A stretch of DNA of 64,000 bases from Clostridiales bacterium (GCA_019416935.1 DXWI01000009.1:20468-84467), one strand, 5' to 3'. Numbered from the stretch's first letter, positions 1 through 8,617 are shown. Notes: a model not told the origin generated them from the sequence alone. Program-made: numbers and translations.

Positions 1-1
1 G

Positions 2-2338
2 TTCGTGGAAAAGATGATGTGGCGCGGGTTCGAGATGGCTTCGGTCGATCCCGAGCTGCCCGGCGTCGAGGGTGTGGTCGTCGGCCGCGTAAACGCCATC
101 GCCAAGCATGAAAACTCCGACCACCTCAACATCTGCCAGGTGGACGTCGGAACCGAGGTGCTCCAGATCGTCACCGGCGCGCAGAACGTGACCGCCGGCG
201 CGCTCGTGCCGGTCGCGCTCGTTGGCGCAAGGCTCGGCAATCAGGTCATGCAGCCGGTCAATATGCGCGGCGTGGACAGCTTCGGCATGCTCTGCTCCGG
301 CAAGGAACTGGGTCTCACCGACGCCGATTACCCCGGCAGCGAGGTGAACGGCATTCTGCTTTTGCAGGAGGACCATCCACTTGGCCAGCCGATCGCCGAG
401 GCGGTCGGTCTCGACAGCGTGGTGTTCGACATTGAGCTCACGCCGAACCGTCCGGATTGCGCTTCGATCATCGGCATTTGTCGCGAAGCCGCCGCCGCGC
501 TGGGCCAGACGTTCCGTGAACCCGAGATCCGGAACGTCGCGGGTACCGGCAGCGAGGCGGACTATGCCTCCGTCACCGTTGAAAACGCCGCGCTCTGCCC
601 GCGCTATACCGCGCGCGTCGTCACCGACATCCATATCGCCCCCTCTCCCGCATGGATGCAGAAAAAGCTGCGCAGCGTGGGCATGCGCCCGATCAACAAC
701 ATCGTGGACATCACGAACTATGTGCTCGTGGAATACGGCCATCCCATGCACGCGTTTGATCTGTCGTGCGTTTCCGGCGGACATATCGTCGTTCGCAATG
801 CAAAGGAAAACGAGGTTGTCACCACGCTCGACGGCAAGCAGCGCCCGGTTACGCCGGATATGCTGCTCATCGCAGACCCGGAAAAGGGCGTCGGCATCGC
901 AGGCGTGATGGGCGGCGAGAACTCCGAGATCACGGAGAGCACGAAGGCGGTGCTGTTTGAATCCGCCGTATTCAAGAGCAGCAACATCCGCCAGACGGCG
1001 CGAAAGCTGCACCATGTGACCGATGCCGCCGCGCGCTTTATCAAGGGTGTGGAGCCGGTCAACGCGCAGCTGGCGCTCGATCGCGCGATCGAGCTGGTTG
1101 ACGAGCTGCACGCGGGCAGGGTCGTCGGCCGGACGATCGACGTCTGCGCAGCCGATCTGAGCGAGCGGGTGGCCGACGTTGACGTCAAGCACATCAACCG
1201 CTTGCTCGCGCTCGACCTCTCCGCTGCGGACATGGCAAAGATGCTCAAAACGATCGGCATCGACAGCGTTCCCCTGATTCACCGGCTCAAGGTGCGCATT
1301 CCGCACTTCCGCACCGATATCGAGACCGGCATCGAGGCGGACGCGGACATTGCCGAGGAAATCGCGCGCATCTACGGCTATTACAACATCGCGCCCACAC
1401 TGATGCGGGGCGATACGTTCACCGGCCGCGTGGACGGCGCGTTTGCGTTCGAGGACAAGGTGAAGGATACGCTCTGCGCGCTCGGCGCATACGAGATGTA
1501 CAACTACAACTTCACCGGCCCCGCCGCGCTCGACGCGCTTCGTCTTTCCGCCGGCGACGAAAAGCGGCAGGCCGTCCGGCTGCTGAACCCGTTCGGCGAG
1601 GATCAGAGCCTGATGCGCACCACGCTGTATATCGGCATGCTCGATACGGCGCAGCGCAACATGAACCGCCGCACCGAGCAGGGCCGCTTCTTCGAGGTGG
1701 GTAATGTGCACTTCGACAACAACGCAACGCTCCCCGAGGAGCGGGCGATGGTCGGTCTGCTGTTCTTCGGCGCCGAGGAATCCTTCTACACGCTCAAGGG
1801 CGCCGTTGAAGCGCTATTCGATGCGTGCAGCGTCGGCGGACGCAGCTACAGCCGCACGGCAAGCCCCTACTTCCAGCCCGGCCGCGCCGCGGCCATCACG
1901 GCCGATGATGGACGTATGCTCGGCGAACTCGGCCAGCTCCATCCGGATACGCTCAAGTCGTTCGGGGTCGATGGCCCCGTCTATGCCGCCGAGCTGTCCA
2001 TGCAGGCGATGTGCGGCTGCTGCACCGGCACAAAGAAGTTCTGTCCGCTGCCGCGCTTCCCGCTCGTGCCGCGCGACCTCTCCGTCGTGGTTGACCGCAC
2101 GGTGGAAACCGCAGCGCTGCAGCGCGTGATCGAACAGGCCAAGACCGAGGTGCTGGTGGAAAACGTCAAGCTGTTCGACACCTATGAGGGTGTCGGCATT
2201 CTGCCTGGCAAGAAGAGCCTCGCCTTCACCTTCACGCTCCGTGCCGCGGATCACACGCTCAACGATGAGGAGATCAAGCGTGCCATGGACGCGGTGATCA
2301 CCGCGCTCGAACAGGCCGGCGCGCCGCTGCGCGTTTGA
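2..2338 (+). CDS. pheT: Phenylalanyl-tRNA synthetase beta subunit, 5' end outside window
   Basis: Beta subunit of the cytosolic alpha2-beta2 phenylalanyl-tRNA synthetase, which charges tRNA-Phe. The frame is already open at base 2. The GTG at 5 is only an internal Val, and the usual N-terminal lead-in (about 20-30 residues) is missing, so the true start lies upstream. Visible order: OB-fold tRNA-binding domain (about residues 20-140), B3/B4 editing domain opening with ELTPNRPDC (about 145), B5 region (about 390-470), synthetase-like core with FFEVGNVH (about 562), and a C-terminal FDX-ACB anticodon-binding domain starting near PRFPLVPRDL (about 683). The total of about 778 residues fits a family of about 790-810. 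pheS is expected just upstream. The reading frame is intact. Confidence 0.97.
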   Translation, partial: FVEKMMWRGFEMASVDPELPGVEGVVVGRVNAIAKHENSDHLNICQVDVGTEVLQIVTGAQNVTAGALVPVALVGARLGNQVMQPVNMRGVDSFGMLCSGKELGLTDADYPGSEVNGILLLQEDHPLGQPIAEAVGLDSVVFDIELTPNRPDCASIIGICREAAAALGQTFREPEIRNVAGTGSEADYASVTVENAALCPRYTARVVTDIHIAPSPAWMQKKLRSVGMRPINNIVDITNYVLVEYGHPMHAFDLSCVSGGHIVVRNAKENEVVTTLDGKQRPVTPDMLLIADPEKGVGIAGVMGGENSEITESTKAVLFESAVFKSSNIRQTARKLHHVTDAAARFIKGVEPVNAQLALDRAIELVDELHAGRVVGRTIDVCAADLSERVADVDVKHINRLLALDLSAADMAKMLKTIGIDSVPLIHRLKVRIPHFRTDIETGIEADADIAEEIARIYGYYNIAPTLMRGDTFTGRVDGAFAFEDKVKDTLCALGAYEMYNYNFTGPAALDALRLSAGDEKRQAVRLLNPFGEDQSLMRTTLYIGMLDTAQRNMNRRTEQGRFFEVGNVHFDNNATLPEERAMVGLLFFGAEESFYTLKGAVEALFDACSVGGRSYSRTASPYFQPGRAAAITADDGRMLGELGQLHPDTLKSFGVDGPVYAAELSMQAMCGCCTGTKKFCPLPRFPLVPRDLSVVVDRTVETAALQRVIEQAKTEVLVENVKLFDTYEGVGILPGKKSLAFTFTLRAADHTLNDEEIKRAMDAVITALEQAGAPLRV

Positions 2339-2357
2339 ACCGTTCCACGTCCCCATC

Positions 2358-2386
2358 CGGCGCCGGCTGATTCTGCCGGCGCCGTT
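2358..2386 (+). terminator. Hairpin terminator after pheT
   Basis: GC-rich 10-bp stem (CGGCGCCGGC paired with GCCGGCGCCG) with a 7-nt loop, starting 20 bp after the pheT stop and followed by a short T-rich stretch. The T-tract is weak, so it could be an inefficient terminator. Confidence 0.6.
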
Positions 2387-2389
2387 ATC

Positions 2390-2418
2390 TTGACGCGGAA
2401 GTGATGCTGCTATATACT
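2390..2418 (+). promoter_or_regulatory. Sigma-A promoter for the zinc-ribbon genes
   Basis: TTGACG (2390-2395), a 17-bp spacer, then TATACT (2413-2418). It lies right after the pheT hairpin and 31 bp before the ATG at 2449, so the zinc-ribbon pair probably has its own promoter. Confidence 0.7.
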
Positions 2419-2448
2419 GAATAGAAGTCGAATTTGGGAGGAATCCAT

Positions 2449-2964
2449 ATGATCCAATGTCCAAACTGCGGCACTTCCATGCCGGACGACAAGCGTTTTT
2501 GCACCAACTGTGGCAGGAGCCTTTCGGGCGCAGCGCCGCAGGATACCGCCGAGCAGACGTCCGGGCATGCCGAAGGCGCGGTTCCCGACGAAACGGCAGA
2601 GCAGCAGGAATCCGCGCGCACCGAAGGCGCGGCCTCCAGCGAGGCCGCGCATGCCGCTCCGCCCTATACGCAGCCCGTACAGCAGCGCCCCGTGTTCATA
2701 CAGAAGGATGACGCCCGCCTTGCGCCGGTCGGCATCTGGATGTGGCTGGGTGTGTTTTTGATCGCCTGCATTCCGCTCGTCAATGTGATCATGATGATCA
2801 TCTGGGCCTGCTGCGCGCAGCGGCAATCGCTCAAGAACTACGCCCGCGCCATGGTGATCTGCTATCTTGTCGCTCTCGTGCTTCTGGTATTGGTCGGCAT
2901 TGTGTTTGCCTATACCGGAATACGCTGGAACGATATGCTGTACGAGCATTTCCTGTTCTATTGA
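2449..2964 (+). CDS. Zinc-ribbon membrane protein
   Basis: 171-residue protein of unknown role. The N-terminus is a classic double-CxxC zinc ribbon (CPNCGTSM...CTNCGRS, residues 4-25). An Ala/Glu-rich acidic linker (about 27-80) follows, then two hydrophobic segments (about 92-120 and 135-160), so it is probably a membrane protein with a cytosolic zinc finger. ATG 2449 is chosen because GGGAGG lies 7 nt upstream; the in-frame TTG at 2434 overlaps that Shine-Dalgarno. It is followed after 30 bp by a second zinc-ribbon membrane gene and likely shares its promoter. Proteins of this layout are widespread in Clostridia and usually annotated only as zinc-ribbon domain-containing. Confidence 0.85.
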   Translation: MIQCPNCGTSMPDDKRFCTNCGRSLSGAAPQDTAEQTSGHAEGAVPDETAEQQESARTEGAASSEAAHAAPPYTQPVQQRPVFIQKDDARLAPVGIWMWLGVFLIACIPLVNVIMMIIWACCAQRQSLKNYARAMVICYLVALVLLVLVGIVFAYTGIRWNDMLYEHFLFY

Positions 2965-2994
2965 TTACAAAAGAAAGAAACGGAGGAACCCATC

Positions 2995-3438
2995 ATGGCC
3001 TATTGCAGACAATGCGGCGCGCTGATTGATGAGGCCGCGCATTTCTGTCCCGATTGCGGCGCATCGCAGGCGGGCGCACAAACGACCCGTGTGGTCAATC
3101 AGGATGTGGAGGACAACCGGTTCATGGCCATCCTGTCCTATATCGGCCCGCTCGCGTTCGTCCCCTACTTTGCCGCAAAGCAGTCCCCCTTTGCCCAGTA
3201 CCACGCGGTGCGCGGCCTGAACCTGTTCATACTCGAAGCGGTGTTCGGCGTTGCCGTCAGTCTGATCACCGGCATCTTTACGCTGCTGCTGCATGTTCTC
3301 GGCGCGCTGCTCGGCTGGATTCTGAACCTCGGTTGGCTCGGCTTTCTCGCGCTGTCCATCATCGGCATTGTGAACGTCTGCAACGGTGTAAAAAAGGATC
3401 TGCCCTATATCAGCGGTATCCGCTTTGTAAAGAACTGA
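2995..3438 (+). CDS. Zinc-ribbon, DUF4870-like membrane protein
   Basis: 147 residues. An N-terminal zinc ribbon (CRQCG...CPDCG, residues 4-23) is followed by a hydrophobic region with three to four membrane segments (about 43-60, 78-110 and 112-133). The motif FAQYHAVRGLNLF and the closing NGVKKDLPYI resemble the DUF4870/Tic20-like small membrane family. The start has GGAGG 12 nt upstream. It is probably cotranscribed with the preceding gene and ends at a strong bidirectional terminator. Function is unknown; a membrane stress or envelope role is only a guess. Confidence 0.85.
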   Translation: MAYCRQCGALIDEAAHFCPDCGASQAGAQTTRVVNQDVEDNRFMAILSYIGPLAFVPYFAAKQSPFAQYHAVRGLNLFILEAVFGVAVSLITGIFTLLLHVLGALLGWILNLGWLGFLALSIIGIVNVCNGVKKDLPYISGIRFVKN

Positions 3439-3445
3439 TCCCAGC

Positions 3446-3496
3446 AAAAAAAGGCGCGCCGGCTTGCTGTTGCAGACCGGCGCGTTTCTTCTCTTT
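3446..3496. terminator. Bidirectional terminator between convergent genes
   Basis: 8-bp stem CGCGCCGG / CCGGCGCG (3455-3462 with 3477-3484). An A-run sits on the left (3446-3452) and a T-rich tract on the right, so it can serve both the zinc-ribbon operon (+) and the PfkB kinase operon (-). Confidence 0.8.
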
Positions 3497-3509
3497 ACGA
3501 AATTCGGTT

Positions 3510-4370
3510 TTACCGTTCAAACCCGGCGCAGAGCTGTGCGCTCGCGCGGTTGCCGGCATAGGCGCACGCCTCCGTGCTCTGTCCAGTCAGGTAACCATGG
3601 ATCACCGCCGCGCACATCACATCGCCCGCACCCGTGGTATCGATCGCGGTAATCCGTTCGCCCTCGATATACCCGAAACCTTCGGCATCGGCCCACACCA
3701 CGCCCTCTGCGCCCAGCGAAACGAACACGCGCTCCACGCCCGCGCGCAAAAACCACTCCGCCGCGCGGTAAACGCCCCGCACGCTGTCGCAAGAACAGCC
3801 GGTGAGCATGGCCGCTTCGTACCGATTTGGTTTCACAATGGCGCAGCGTCCGATGTTCCGGCCAATCCGGCGCGCTTTGGCGCAGCTGACCGGCTCGTAA
3901 AACAGCGGAGCGGTCACATTCTCCGTCAAAAAAGCGAGCGTCTCCGGCAGCAGATTGGCGTCGAGCACAACCATGTCCGAATCGCAGAGCAACGGCAGCT
4001 TCGACTCGAGCCGTTCCGGCGTCATCTGCTCCAGAATGCCCATGTCGCTGATACCGGCGAGCATCTCCCGCTCTTCATCGAGCACGCAGAGATATGTGGC
4101 GGACGGCACGTCGAGCCGCAGCGTGTGCTCCATGCCAATGCCTCTTTTCAGGCAATCCGTCTCGATCATCTCCGCGCGAAAATCGTTTCCGAGCGTAGTA
4201 ATGAGCTCCACTTGCATATCGTAGCGCGTGAGCCGGCTGGCAATGTTGTGTCCAACGCCGCCCGCCTGCAGGCGGACGGTGCCGAGATTGGAGTCCCGCA
4301 GGCGGCAGATGCTATCCGGCAGGCCGGTAATATCGAGCGCGGCGCCGCCAACTACACATACATGTTTCAT
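3510..4370 (-). CDS. PfkB-family carbohydrate/nucleoside kinase
   Basis: 286-residue ribokinase-fold kinase that phosphorylates a sugar or nucleoside with ATP. Hallmarks are an N-terminal GGAALDITG, GGVGHNIA (substrate-binding motif 1, about residues 37-44), and C-terminal DTTGAGD (about 243-249) holding the catalytic Asp and anion hole. Its length and ALDITG start resemble pseudouridine/sugar kinases (PsuK-like), but no psuG lies beside it, so the substrate is open. The ATG overlaps the stop of the upstream D-aminoacylase gene (ATGA), so the two are translationally coupled. The partnership suggests a role with a sugar or cell-wall-derived compound (inference). Confidence 0.88.
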   Translation of the reverse strand: MKHVCVVGGAALDITGLPDSICRLRDSNLGTVRLQAGGVGHNIASRLTRYDMQVELITTLGNDFRAEMIETDCLKRGIGMEHTLRLDVPSATYLCVLDEEREMLAGISDMGILEQMTPERLESKLPLLCDSDMVVLDANLLPETLAFLTENVTAPLFYEPVSCAKARRIGRNIGRCAIVKPNRYEAAMLTGCSCDSVRGVYRAAEWFLRAGVERVFVSLGAEGVVWADAEGFGYIEGERITAIDTTGAGDVMCAAVIHGYLTGQSTEACAYAGNRASAQLCAGFER

Positions 4371-5944
4371 ACTCTCCCTTTCTCTCCCCTATAGACCGGT
4401 TTTCCGGCACAGTATACCGTTTGGATGCCGGTACAGCGGCCGTTTCCGTTTTCATAGGTCGCGGTATCGGCAAACGCATCGAGATCGAGCAGCAGCATAT
4501 CCGCATCGTACCCGTCTCGGAGGAATCCCTTCCCCTCGAGGCGCAGTTTCTCCGCCGCCAGTCCGCTCATCCGGCGGATGGCCTGCTCCGGCGTGCAAAA
4601 GCCCTGCTCGTGTACCATCAGCCGATAGGCGCGCGCCATGGTACCGAAGGAACGCGGGTGCGGATTCTCCGTCGGCAGTCCGATCAAGCCGTCGGTGCTG
4701 ACCGCGCAAAGCGGGTGGTGAAGAATCTCAGCCACGTCTTCCCCGCTCATGTGGAAATAGATGCCAAGGCCCAGGCCGCCGTTCTTGATGAGGATATCGC
4801 AGTAGGCGTCAAACGGGTCCTTGCCGATCTTTTGCGCGTAATCCGTGATAAACATGCCCTCGGCATCGTGGAACACCGGGCAGCTCGACACATACGTGCC
4901 GGAGAAACCGCCGCTGTTGTAGATATAGTTGTCATAGTTCGACGGGCGCGACATCTCCTCGCGGATGATCTCCCGCTCCGCAGGCGATTGCAGCGCTTCG
5001 ACCAGACCCTTCAGGCCGTTTTGAAAATAGCGCGGCGGAATCGAGACATTGAGCGACGTATTGCCAGCCATATACGGATAGCAGTCGATCAAAACCTCCA
5101 GCCCGTCCTGTACCGCCTCGTCGATCATCTCCAGCACGCGGTGCGGCTTGCCCCAGTTGCCTCGGCCCGCCGCCTTGAGGTGCGATACGCACAGCGGGAC
5201 GCGCGCCTCCCGGCAAAGACGGATCGACTCGGCGCGCGCCTCGATCACAAAATCCGCCTCGTTGCGCGGATGCGTCGCATAGAAGCCGCCCTCCTCATGC
5301 ACAACGCGCAGGAGCGAAAGGATTTCCTCGTTGTCGGCATAGCAGCACGGTGCATACACCTGTCCGGTCGACAGGCCGAGCGCGCCCTCCCGCATGCAGC
5401 GCCGCAGCATATCCTGCATCCGCCTGAGCTCCACCGCATCGGGCTTTCGGTTCGCGTAGCCCATAGCCCAGATGCGCAGCGAGCCATGCCCGACAAAGCA
5501 GCGCGTGGTGATAGGGTTGCCGAGCGACGCCGCCCAGTCAAAGAACGTACCCGCGCTCTCGCAGCTTGCGGCCAGGTTTTCCGGCATCTCCGGGTGCGGC
5601 GCAATGCCGGACACGAAGCGCGAAAGCAGCGACGGGTCCCTCGGATCGCACGGGAACATGGAAACCCCGCACTGTCCTGCGACCTGTGTGGTGATGCCCT
5701 GCGTGATCTTGCTCGCCGTCGCGTAGGGCGTTTTCAGGGTCAGATCGCCGTGCGAATGCGCGTCGATCAGTCCCGGTACAGCGGTCAGTCCCGTTCCGTC
5801 CACGACCTGTGCTGCCGCAGGCGCCTCCACGCCGCGAAAGATGCGCAGTTTGCCGTGTTCCATGCCGACGCTCCCCAAAAAGGCGGGCGTGCCGCTGCCA
5901 TCCATAATTTGCACGTTTCGAATGAGAATTTCCATGGTTTCCAT
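4367..5944 (-). CDS. N-acyl-D-amino-acid deacylase (D-aminoacylase)
   Basis: About 525-residue amidohydrolase that hydrolyses N-acyl-D-amino acids to the D-amino acid and a carboxylate. Seen: metal-binding HxH in DAHSHGD (about residue 62), the SHLKAAG His, the central TDG Asp region, and the family signature NPHPRSFGTMAR near the C-terminus. Composite-domain beta strands lie at both ends (ILIRNVQIMDG at the start). Two in-frame ATGs exist (5944 and 5935) and neither has a Shine-Dalgarno. A perfect TATAAT lies only 7 nt upstream of 5944, so a leaderless start at 5944 is plausible. First gene of an operon with the overlapping PfkB kinase; divergent from malQ. Confidence 0.9.
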   Translation of the reverse strand: METMEILIRNVQIMDGSGTPAFLGSVGMEHGKLRIFRGVEAPAAAQVVDGTGLTAVPGLIDAHSHGDLTLKTPYATASKITQGITTQVAGQCGVSMFPCDPRDPSLLSRFVSGIAPHPEMPENLAASCESAGTFFDWAASLGNPITTRCFVGHGSLRIWAMGYANRKPDAVELRRMQDMLRRCMREGALGLSTGQVYAPCCYADNEEILSLLRVVHEEGGFYATHPRNEADFVIEARAESIRLCREARVPLCVSHLKAAGRGNWGKPHRVLEMIDEAVQDGLEVLIDCYPYMAGNTSLNVSIPPRYFQNGLKGLVEALQSPAEREIIREEMSRPSNYDNYIYNSGGFSGTYVSSCPVFHDAEGMFITDYAQKIGKDPFDAYCDILIKNGGLGLGIYFHMSGEDVAEILHHPLCAVSTDGLIGLPTENPHPRSFGTMARAYRLMVHEQGFCTPEQAIRRMSGLAAEKLRLEGKGFLRDGYDADMLLLDLDAFADTATYENGNGRCTGIQTVYCAGKPVYRGEKGRV

Positions 5945-5974
5945 GGTTGTTATTATAGCACAATGTTGTATAAT
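5945..5974. promoter_or_regulatory. Overlapping divergent promoters, D-aminoacylase / malQ
   Basis: Plus strand: TTGTTA (5947-5952), a 16-bp spacer and TATAAT (5969-5974), 31 bp before malQ. Minus strand: TATAAT (5957-5952) lies 7 nt before the deacylase ATG, with only a poor -35. The two -10/-35 elements overlap physically, so the promoters should exclude each other. The first transcribed base of the minus transcript should fall at or next to its start codon. Confidence 0.65.
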
Positions 5975-6005
5975 AAGCACGATAGATGTACAGGAGTTTG
6001 GATAA

Positions 6006-7496
6006 ATGAAACGTAGCAGTGGTATTTTGATGCATATCTCCTCGCTGCCCTCGCCCTATGGCATCGGTACGTTCGGCAGAGCCGCCTATGCCTTTGCCGA
6101 TTTTTTGGCCGACGCCGGACAGTCCTATTGGCAGATGCTGCCCCTTGGGCCGACCGGCTACGGCGACTCGCCCTACCAGTGCGCCTCCGCCTATGCCGGC
6201 AATCCCTATTTTATCGATCTTGATCTGCTGATCGAGGATGGTCTTTTGGAGGCGGATGCGGTGCGCGCCATCGACTGGGGCAACGACGCGCAGCGCGTGG
6301 ATTACGGCCGCATCTTTGAAAACCGGCGCAAAATACTCTATCAGGCGTTTCTGCGCGGCAGAGAACGCGACCGGGCGGTCGTGAGCGCCTTTCGCAGGGA
6401 GCAGGCGGATTGGCTGGAGGGGTATGCGCTCTTCTGTGCCGTCAAGGAGCACTTCGGCCTGCTGCCGTTCAGCGAATGGGATGACGATATCCGCCTGCAT
6501 ACCGAGGCCGGCGTCGAGCGTTTCGGAAGGATGCTCTCGGAGCAGGTCGATTATCATGTGTATGTACAGTACCTGTTTTTCAAGCAGTGGAATGCGCTTC
6601 GCGGCTACCTCAGGCAAAAGGGTATTCGCGTCATCGGAGATCTGCCGATCTATGTACCCTATGATTCCGCCGACGTTTGGGAGCACCCATCGCTGTTCCA
6701 GCTCGACGCAAATCGCCGTCCCTGCGGCGTTGCAGGCGTTCCGCCGGATTATTTCAGCGCGGATGGACAGCTCTGGGGCAACCCGCTGTATGACTGGGAC
6801 GCCATGGCTGCGGACGGCTATCAGTGGTGGGTCGCCCGGCTGCGCGCCGCCGGCACGCTGTTCGACGTGGCGCGTCTGGATCATTTTCGCGGGCTCGAGA
6901 GCTATTGGACCGTTCCGTACGGCGAAACCACCGCGCGCAACGGCCAGTGGCGAACCGGCCCGGGCATGGCGCTCGTGCGGGCCATTCAAAGCGCTCTGCC
7001 ACAACTGGAGATCATCGCAGAGGATCTGGGCTTTCTGACGCCGGCGGTCAAAAAGCTGCTCTCCGAATCCGGGTATCCTGGCATGCGCGTGATGGAGTTT
7101 GGCTTTGAAAGTGCCGACGCCCAATCGCGCGACCTGCCGCACAACTACCCGGTGCACAGCATCGCGTATATCGGCACGCACGACAACATGACCGCCATGC
7201 AATGGCTGCAGGAGGCTGCGCCGGAACAGGTTGGGTTTGCCGTCGATTATCTCAACTTGACCGAGCACGAGGGATTGACCTACGGTATGGTTCGCGGTCT
7301 GTTCGGATCGCCCGCCGTGCTGGCGGTTGTGCAGATGCAGGATTACCTTGCGCTTGGCGGCGAGGCGCGCATGAACCTGCCGTCCACGCTCGGCTGCAAC
7401 TGGCAGTGGCGCATGACAAGCGAGCAATTCTCGTCCCTCGACCGCGACCGCATCCGCTATTATACGACGATATACGGCCGTATGCGTCAAGGCTGA
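6006..7496 (+). CDS. malQ: 4-alpha-glucanotransferase (amylomaltase)
   Basis: 496-residue GH77 enzyme that transfers alpha-1,4-glucan segments between maltodextrins and releases glucose, in the cytosol. Seen: the typical start RSSGILMHISSLPSPYGIG, the substrate region GDSPYQ, GDLPIYV (about 217), the catalytic nucleophile region VARLDHFRG (about 289-297), the acid/base in IIAEDLG (about 338), and GTHDNMT (about 391) for the third acidic site. Length is normal. AGGAG lies 9 nt before the ATG. It pairs functionally with glycogen/maltodextrin phosphorylase at 9995-12364, although the two are not in one operon. It ends at a strong hairpin terminator. Confidence 0.96.
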   Translation: MKRSSGILMHISSLPSPYGIGTFGRAAYAFADFLADAGQSYWQMLPLGPTGYGDSPYQCASAYAGNPYFIDLDLLIEDGLLEADAVRAIDWGNDAQRVDYGRIFENRRKILYQAFLRGRERDRAVVSAFRREQADWLEGYALFCAVKEHFGLLPFSEWDDDIRLHTEAGVERFGRMLSEQVDYHVYVQYLFFKQWNALRGYLRQKGIRVIGDLPIYVPYDSADVWEHPSLFQLDANRRPCGVAGVPPDYFSADGQLWGNPLYDWDAMAADGYQWWVARLRAAGTLFDVARLDHFRGLESYWTVPYGETTARNGQWRTGPGMALVRAIQSALPQLEIIAEDLGFLTPAVKKLLSESGYPGMRVMEFGFESADAQSRDLPHNYPVHSIAYIGTHDNMTAMQWLQEAAPEQVGFAVDYLNLTEHEGLTYGMVRGLFGSPAVLAVVQMQDYLALGGEARMNLPSTLGCNWQWRMTSEQFSSLDRDRIRYYTTIYGRMRQG

Positions 7497-7510
7497 TCCG
7501 ATCAGCTATC

Positions 7511-7558
7511 ACAAAAGCCGCGCAGGAACAAACGTCCGTTCCACGCGGCTTTTGTTGA
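7511..7558 (+). terminator. Terminator after malQ
   Basis: Long stem CAAAAGCCGCG / CGCGGCTTTTG (7512-7522 with 7544-7554), with inner GGAAC/GTTCC pairing and a U-rich 3' arm. The A-rich left arm makes it workable on both strands. Confidence 0.85.
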
Positions 7559-7657
7559 CTGTTATTCTGCGTTGCTTGCCGCAACCGCATGACTTCCGGT
7601 ATAAAGGAGGCAGCAAACGGGGGGGCGTTCAAACCCCAGAAGGAGGAGCATTTATCC

Positions 7658-8077
7658 ATGCTGCATGAAAATCTGAAAGCGCTGCGAAAAGCGGCCGGTA
7701 TCTCGCAGGAGGAGCTTGCCATCCGACTGCACGTGGTGCGCCAAACGATTTCCAAATGGGAGAAGGGACTGTCCGTGCCGGACGCGGAAATGCTGATGCG
7801 CATTGCGGAGGTGTTCGAGGTATCCGTGAGCGAACTGCTCGGCGCAGGATTTGAAAGCAGAGCGGAGCAGCCGTCGGTCGCGGAACAGCTCTCCCGCATC
7901 AATGAGCAGCTCGCGATCAAAAACCGGCGAGCGCGCCGCATCTGGAGGATCATTGCCGGCGTTGTGATTACGGTCGTTGTTGTGAACGTACTGCTCATCG
8001 TTTTGAGCTTTGCGGCGTTCTCTGCATATGATACGCCCGCAAAAACGCAGACCGAGTCCATTCCATTGGAGCCCTAG
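7658..8077 (+). CDS. XRE-family regulator with C-terminal membrane anchor
   Basis: 139 residues. The N-terminal Cro/C1 helix-turn-helix (residues about 6-60) contains ISQEELAIRL and the recognition helix VRQTISKWEKG, closely matching the clostridial xre/ImmR-like group. A basic patch then leads into one hydrophobic segment (about 93-117), so the DNA-binding domain is probably tethered to the membrane. AGGAGGAG lies 9 nt upstream of ATG 7658; upstream in-frame codons lack a ribosome site. It is monocistronic, convergent with the small membrane gene at 8095-8337. Target and signal are unknown. Confidence 0.87.
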   Translation: MLHENLKALRKAAGISQEELAIRLHVVRQTISKWEKGLSVPDAEMLMRIAEVFEVSVSELLGAGFESRAEQPSVAEQLSRINEQLAIKNRRARRIWRIIAGVVITVVVVNVLLIVLSFAAFSAYDTPAKTQTESIPLEP

Positions 8078-8094
8078 CGCCGACATGCGGCCCA

Positions 8095-8337
8095 TCAGTA
8101 CTTTTGCCGTGGTGCTTCCCGCCGGGCCGCGGCGCGCGAAGCGGCATCGACGAACCAGCCGCGAAGCAGCAGCACCGCCGCCCACAGCAGCAGCGCGCCG
8201 ATAAACCACCAGCTCGACCAGCCGCGCCAAAAGTGCAGCAAAAGCAAAAACAGCACGGCGATCAGCCCCGCCGGATGGAACAGCATATCCACAATCAGGC
8301 TCAGCAGCAGACCGCCAAGCCGTCGAAGCAAGCGCAC
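8095..8337 (-). CDS. Small hydrophobic membrane protein
   Basis: 80-residue protein starting with GTG, supported by GGAGGTGGA 5-13 nt upstream. Two long hydrophobic segments (residues about 5-37 and 42-60) are Trp/Leu-rich, and the tail is basic (AARREAPRQ). No family is recognised. Coding is inferred from the ribosome site and the clean two-TM pattern. It lies tail-to-tail with the XRE regulator, and no shared terminator is obvious. Confidence 0.6.
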   Translation of the reverse strand: MRLLRRLGGLLLSLIVDMLFHPAGLIAVLFLLLLHFWRGWSSWWFIGALLLWAAVLLLRGWFVDAASRAAARREAPRQKY

Positions 8338-8374
8338 AACTCCACCTCCATGCCGTTGCAGAACGGTTTAAAGC

Positions 8375-8440
8375 GTCCCAATGCCCGCCGCTCTCCAGTC
8401 CTTGACGTGCGCACCGGAGAGCGGCGGGCACATAAGGGAC
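8375..8440. other. Long perfect inverted repeat / candidate structured RNA
   Basis: Arms 8382-8396 and 8416-8430 are perfect 15-bp reverse complements (TGCCCGCCGCTCTCC). They are flanked by a second pairing GTCCC/GGGAC (8375-8379 with 8436-8440) across a small internal loop. The 19-nt apical loop contains TTGACG. There is no T-tract, so it is not an ordinary terminator. It lies in a gap between the GTG gene and a decayed gene tail. Confidence 0.5.
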
Positions 8441-8464
8441 GGGTTCGGCCGCCATGTCGTGTGA

Positions 8465-8617
8465 TTCCTGCCGGAACAGAGCGCGCACATCAAGGTCGTT
8501 CCCATGCTCCAAGAATCCGTCAAAGCAGCGCTGAATTGCTCAATGCCAATTGAGCTTTTGCATCCTGATAAATCCTTCCGTTATGAAGAAATCATCCAAT
8601 GTATGAACCGTTTTTAG
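8465..8617 (+). pseudogene. Remnant 3' end of a lost gene
   Basis: A short open frame with no ribosome site, preceded by a stop at 8462-8464, encodes about 50 residues ending HPDKSFRYEEIIQCMNRF and a TAG. Composition is AT-richer than the neighbours. It reads like the C-terminus of a real protein whose upstream part was deleted. The family is not recognised. An imperfect hairpin (GCTCAAT/ATTGAGC, 8538-8555) sits inside it. It is convergent with the Sel1/DinB-like gene and ends where that gene's stop begins. Confidence 0.3.

Noticed and set aside
2..10. GTG at base 5 as start of pheT
   Set aside because: The frame is open to the window edge and the expected conserved N-terminal residues lie upstream.
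4421..6016. 531-codon plus-strand frame opposite D-aminoacylase
   Set aside because: Shadow of a clear amidohydrolase; crosses the divergent promoter region and has no motifs.
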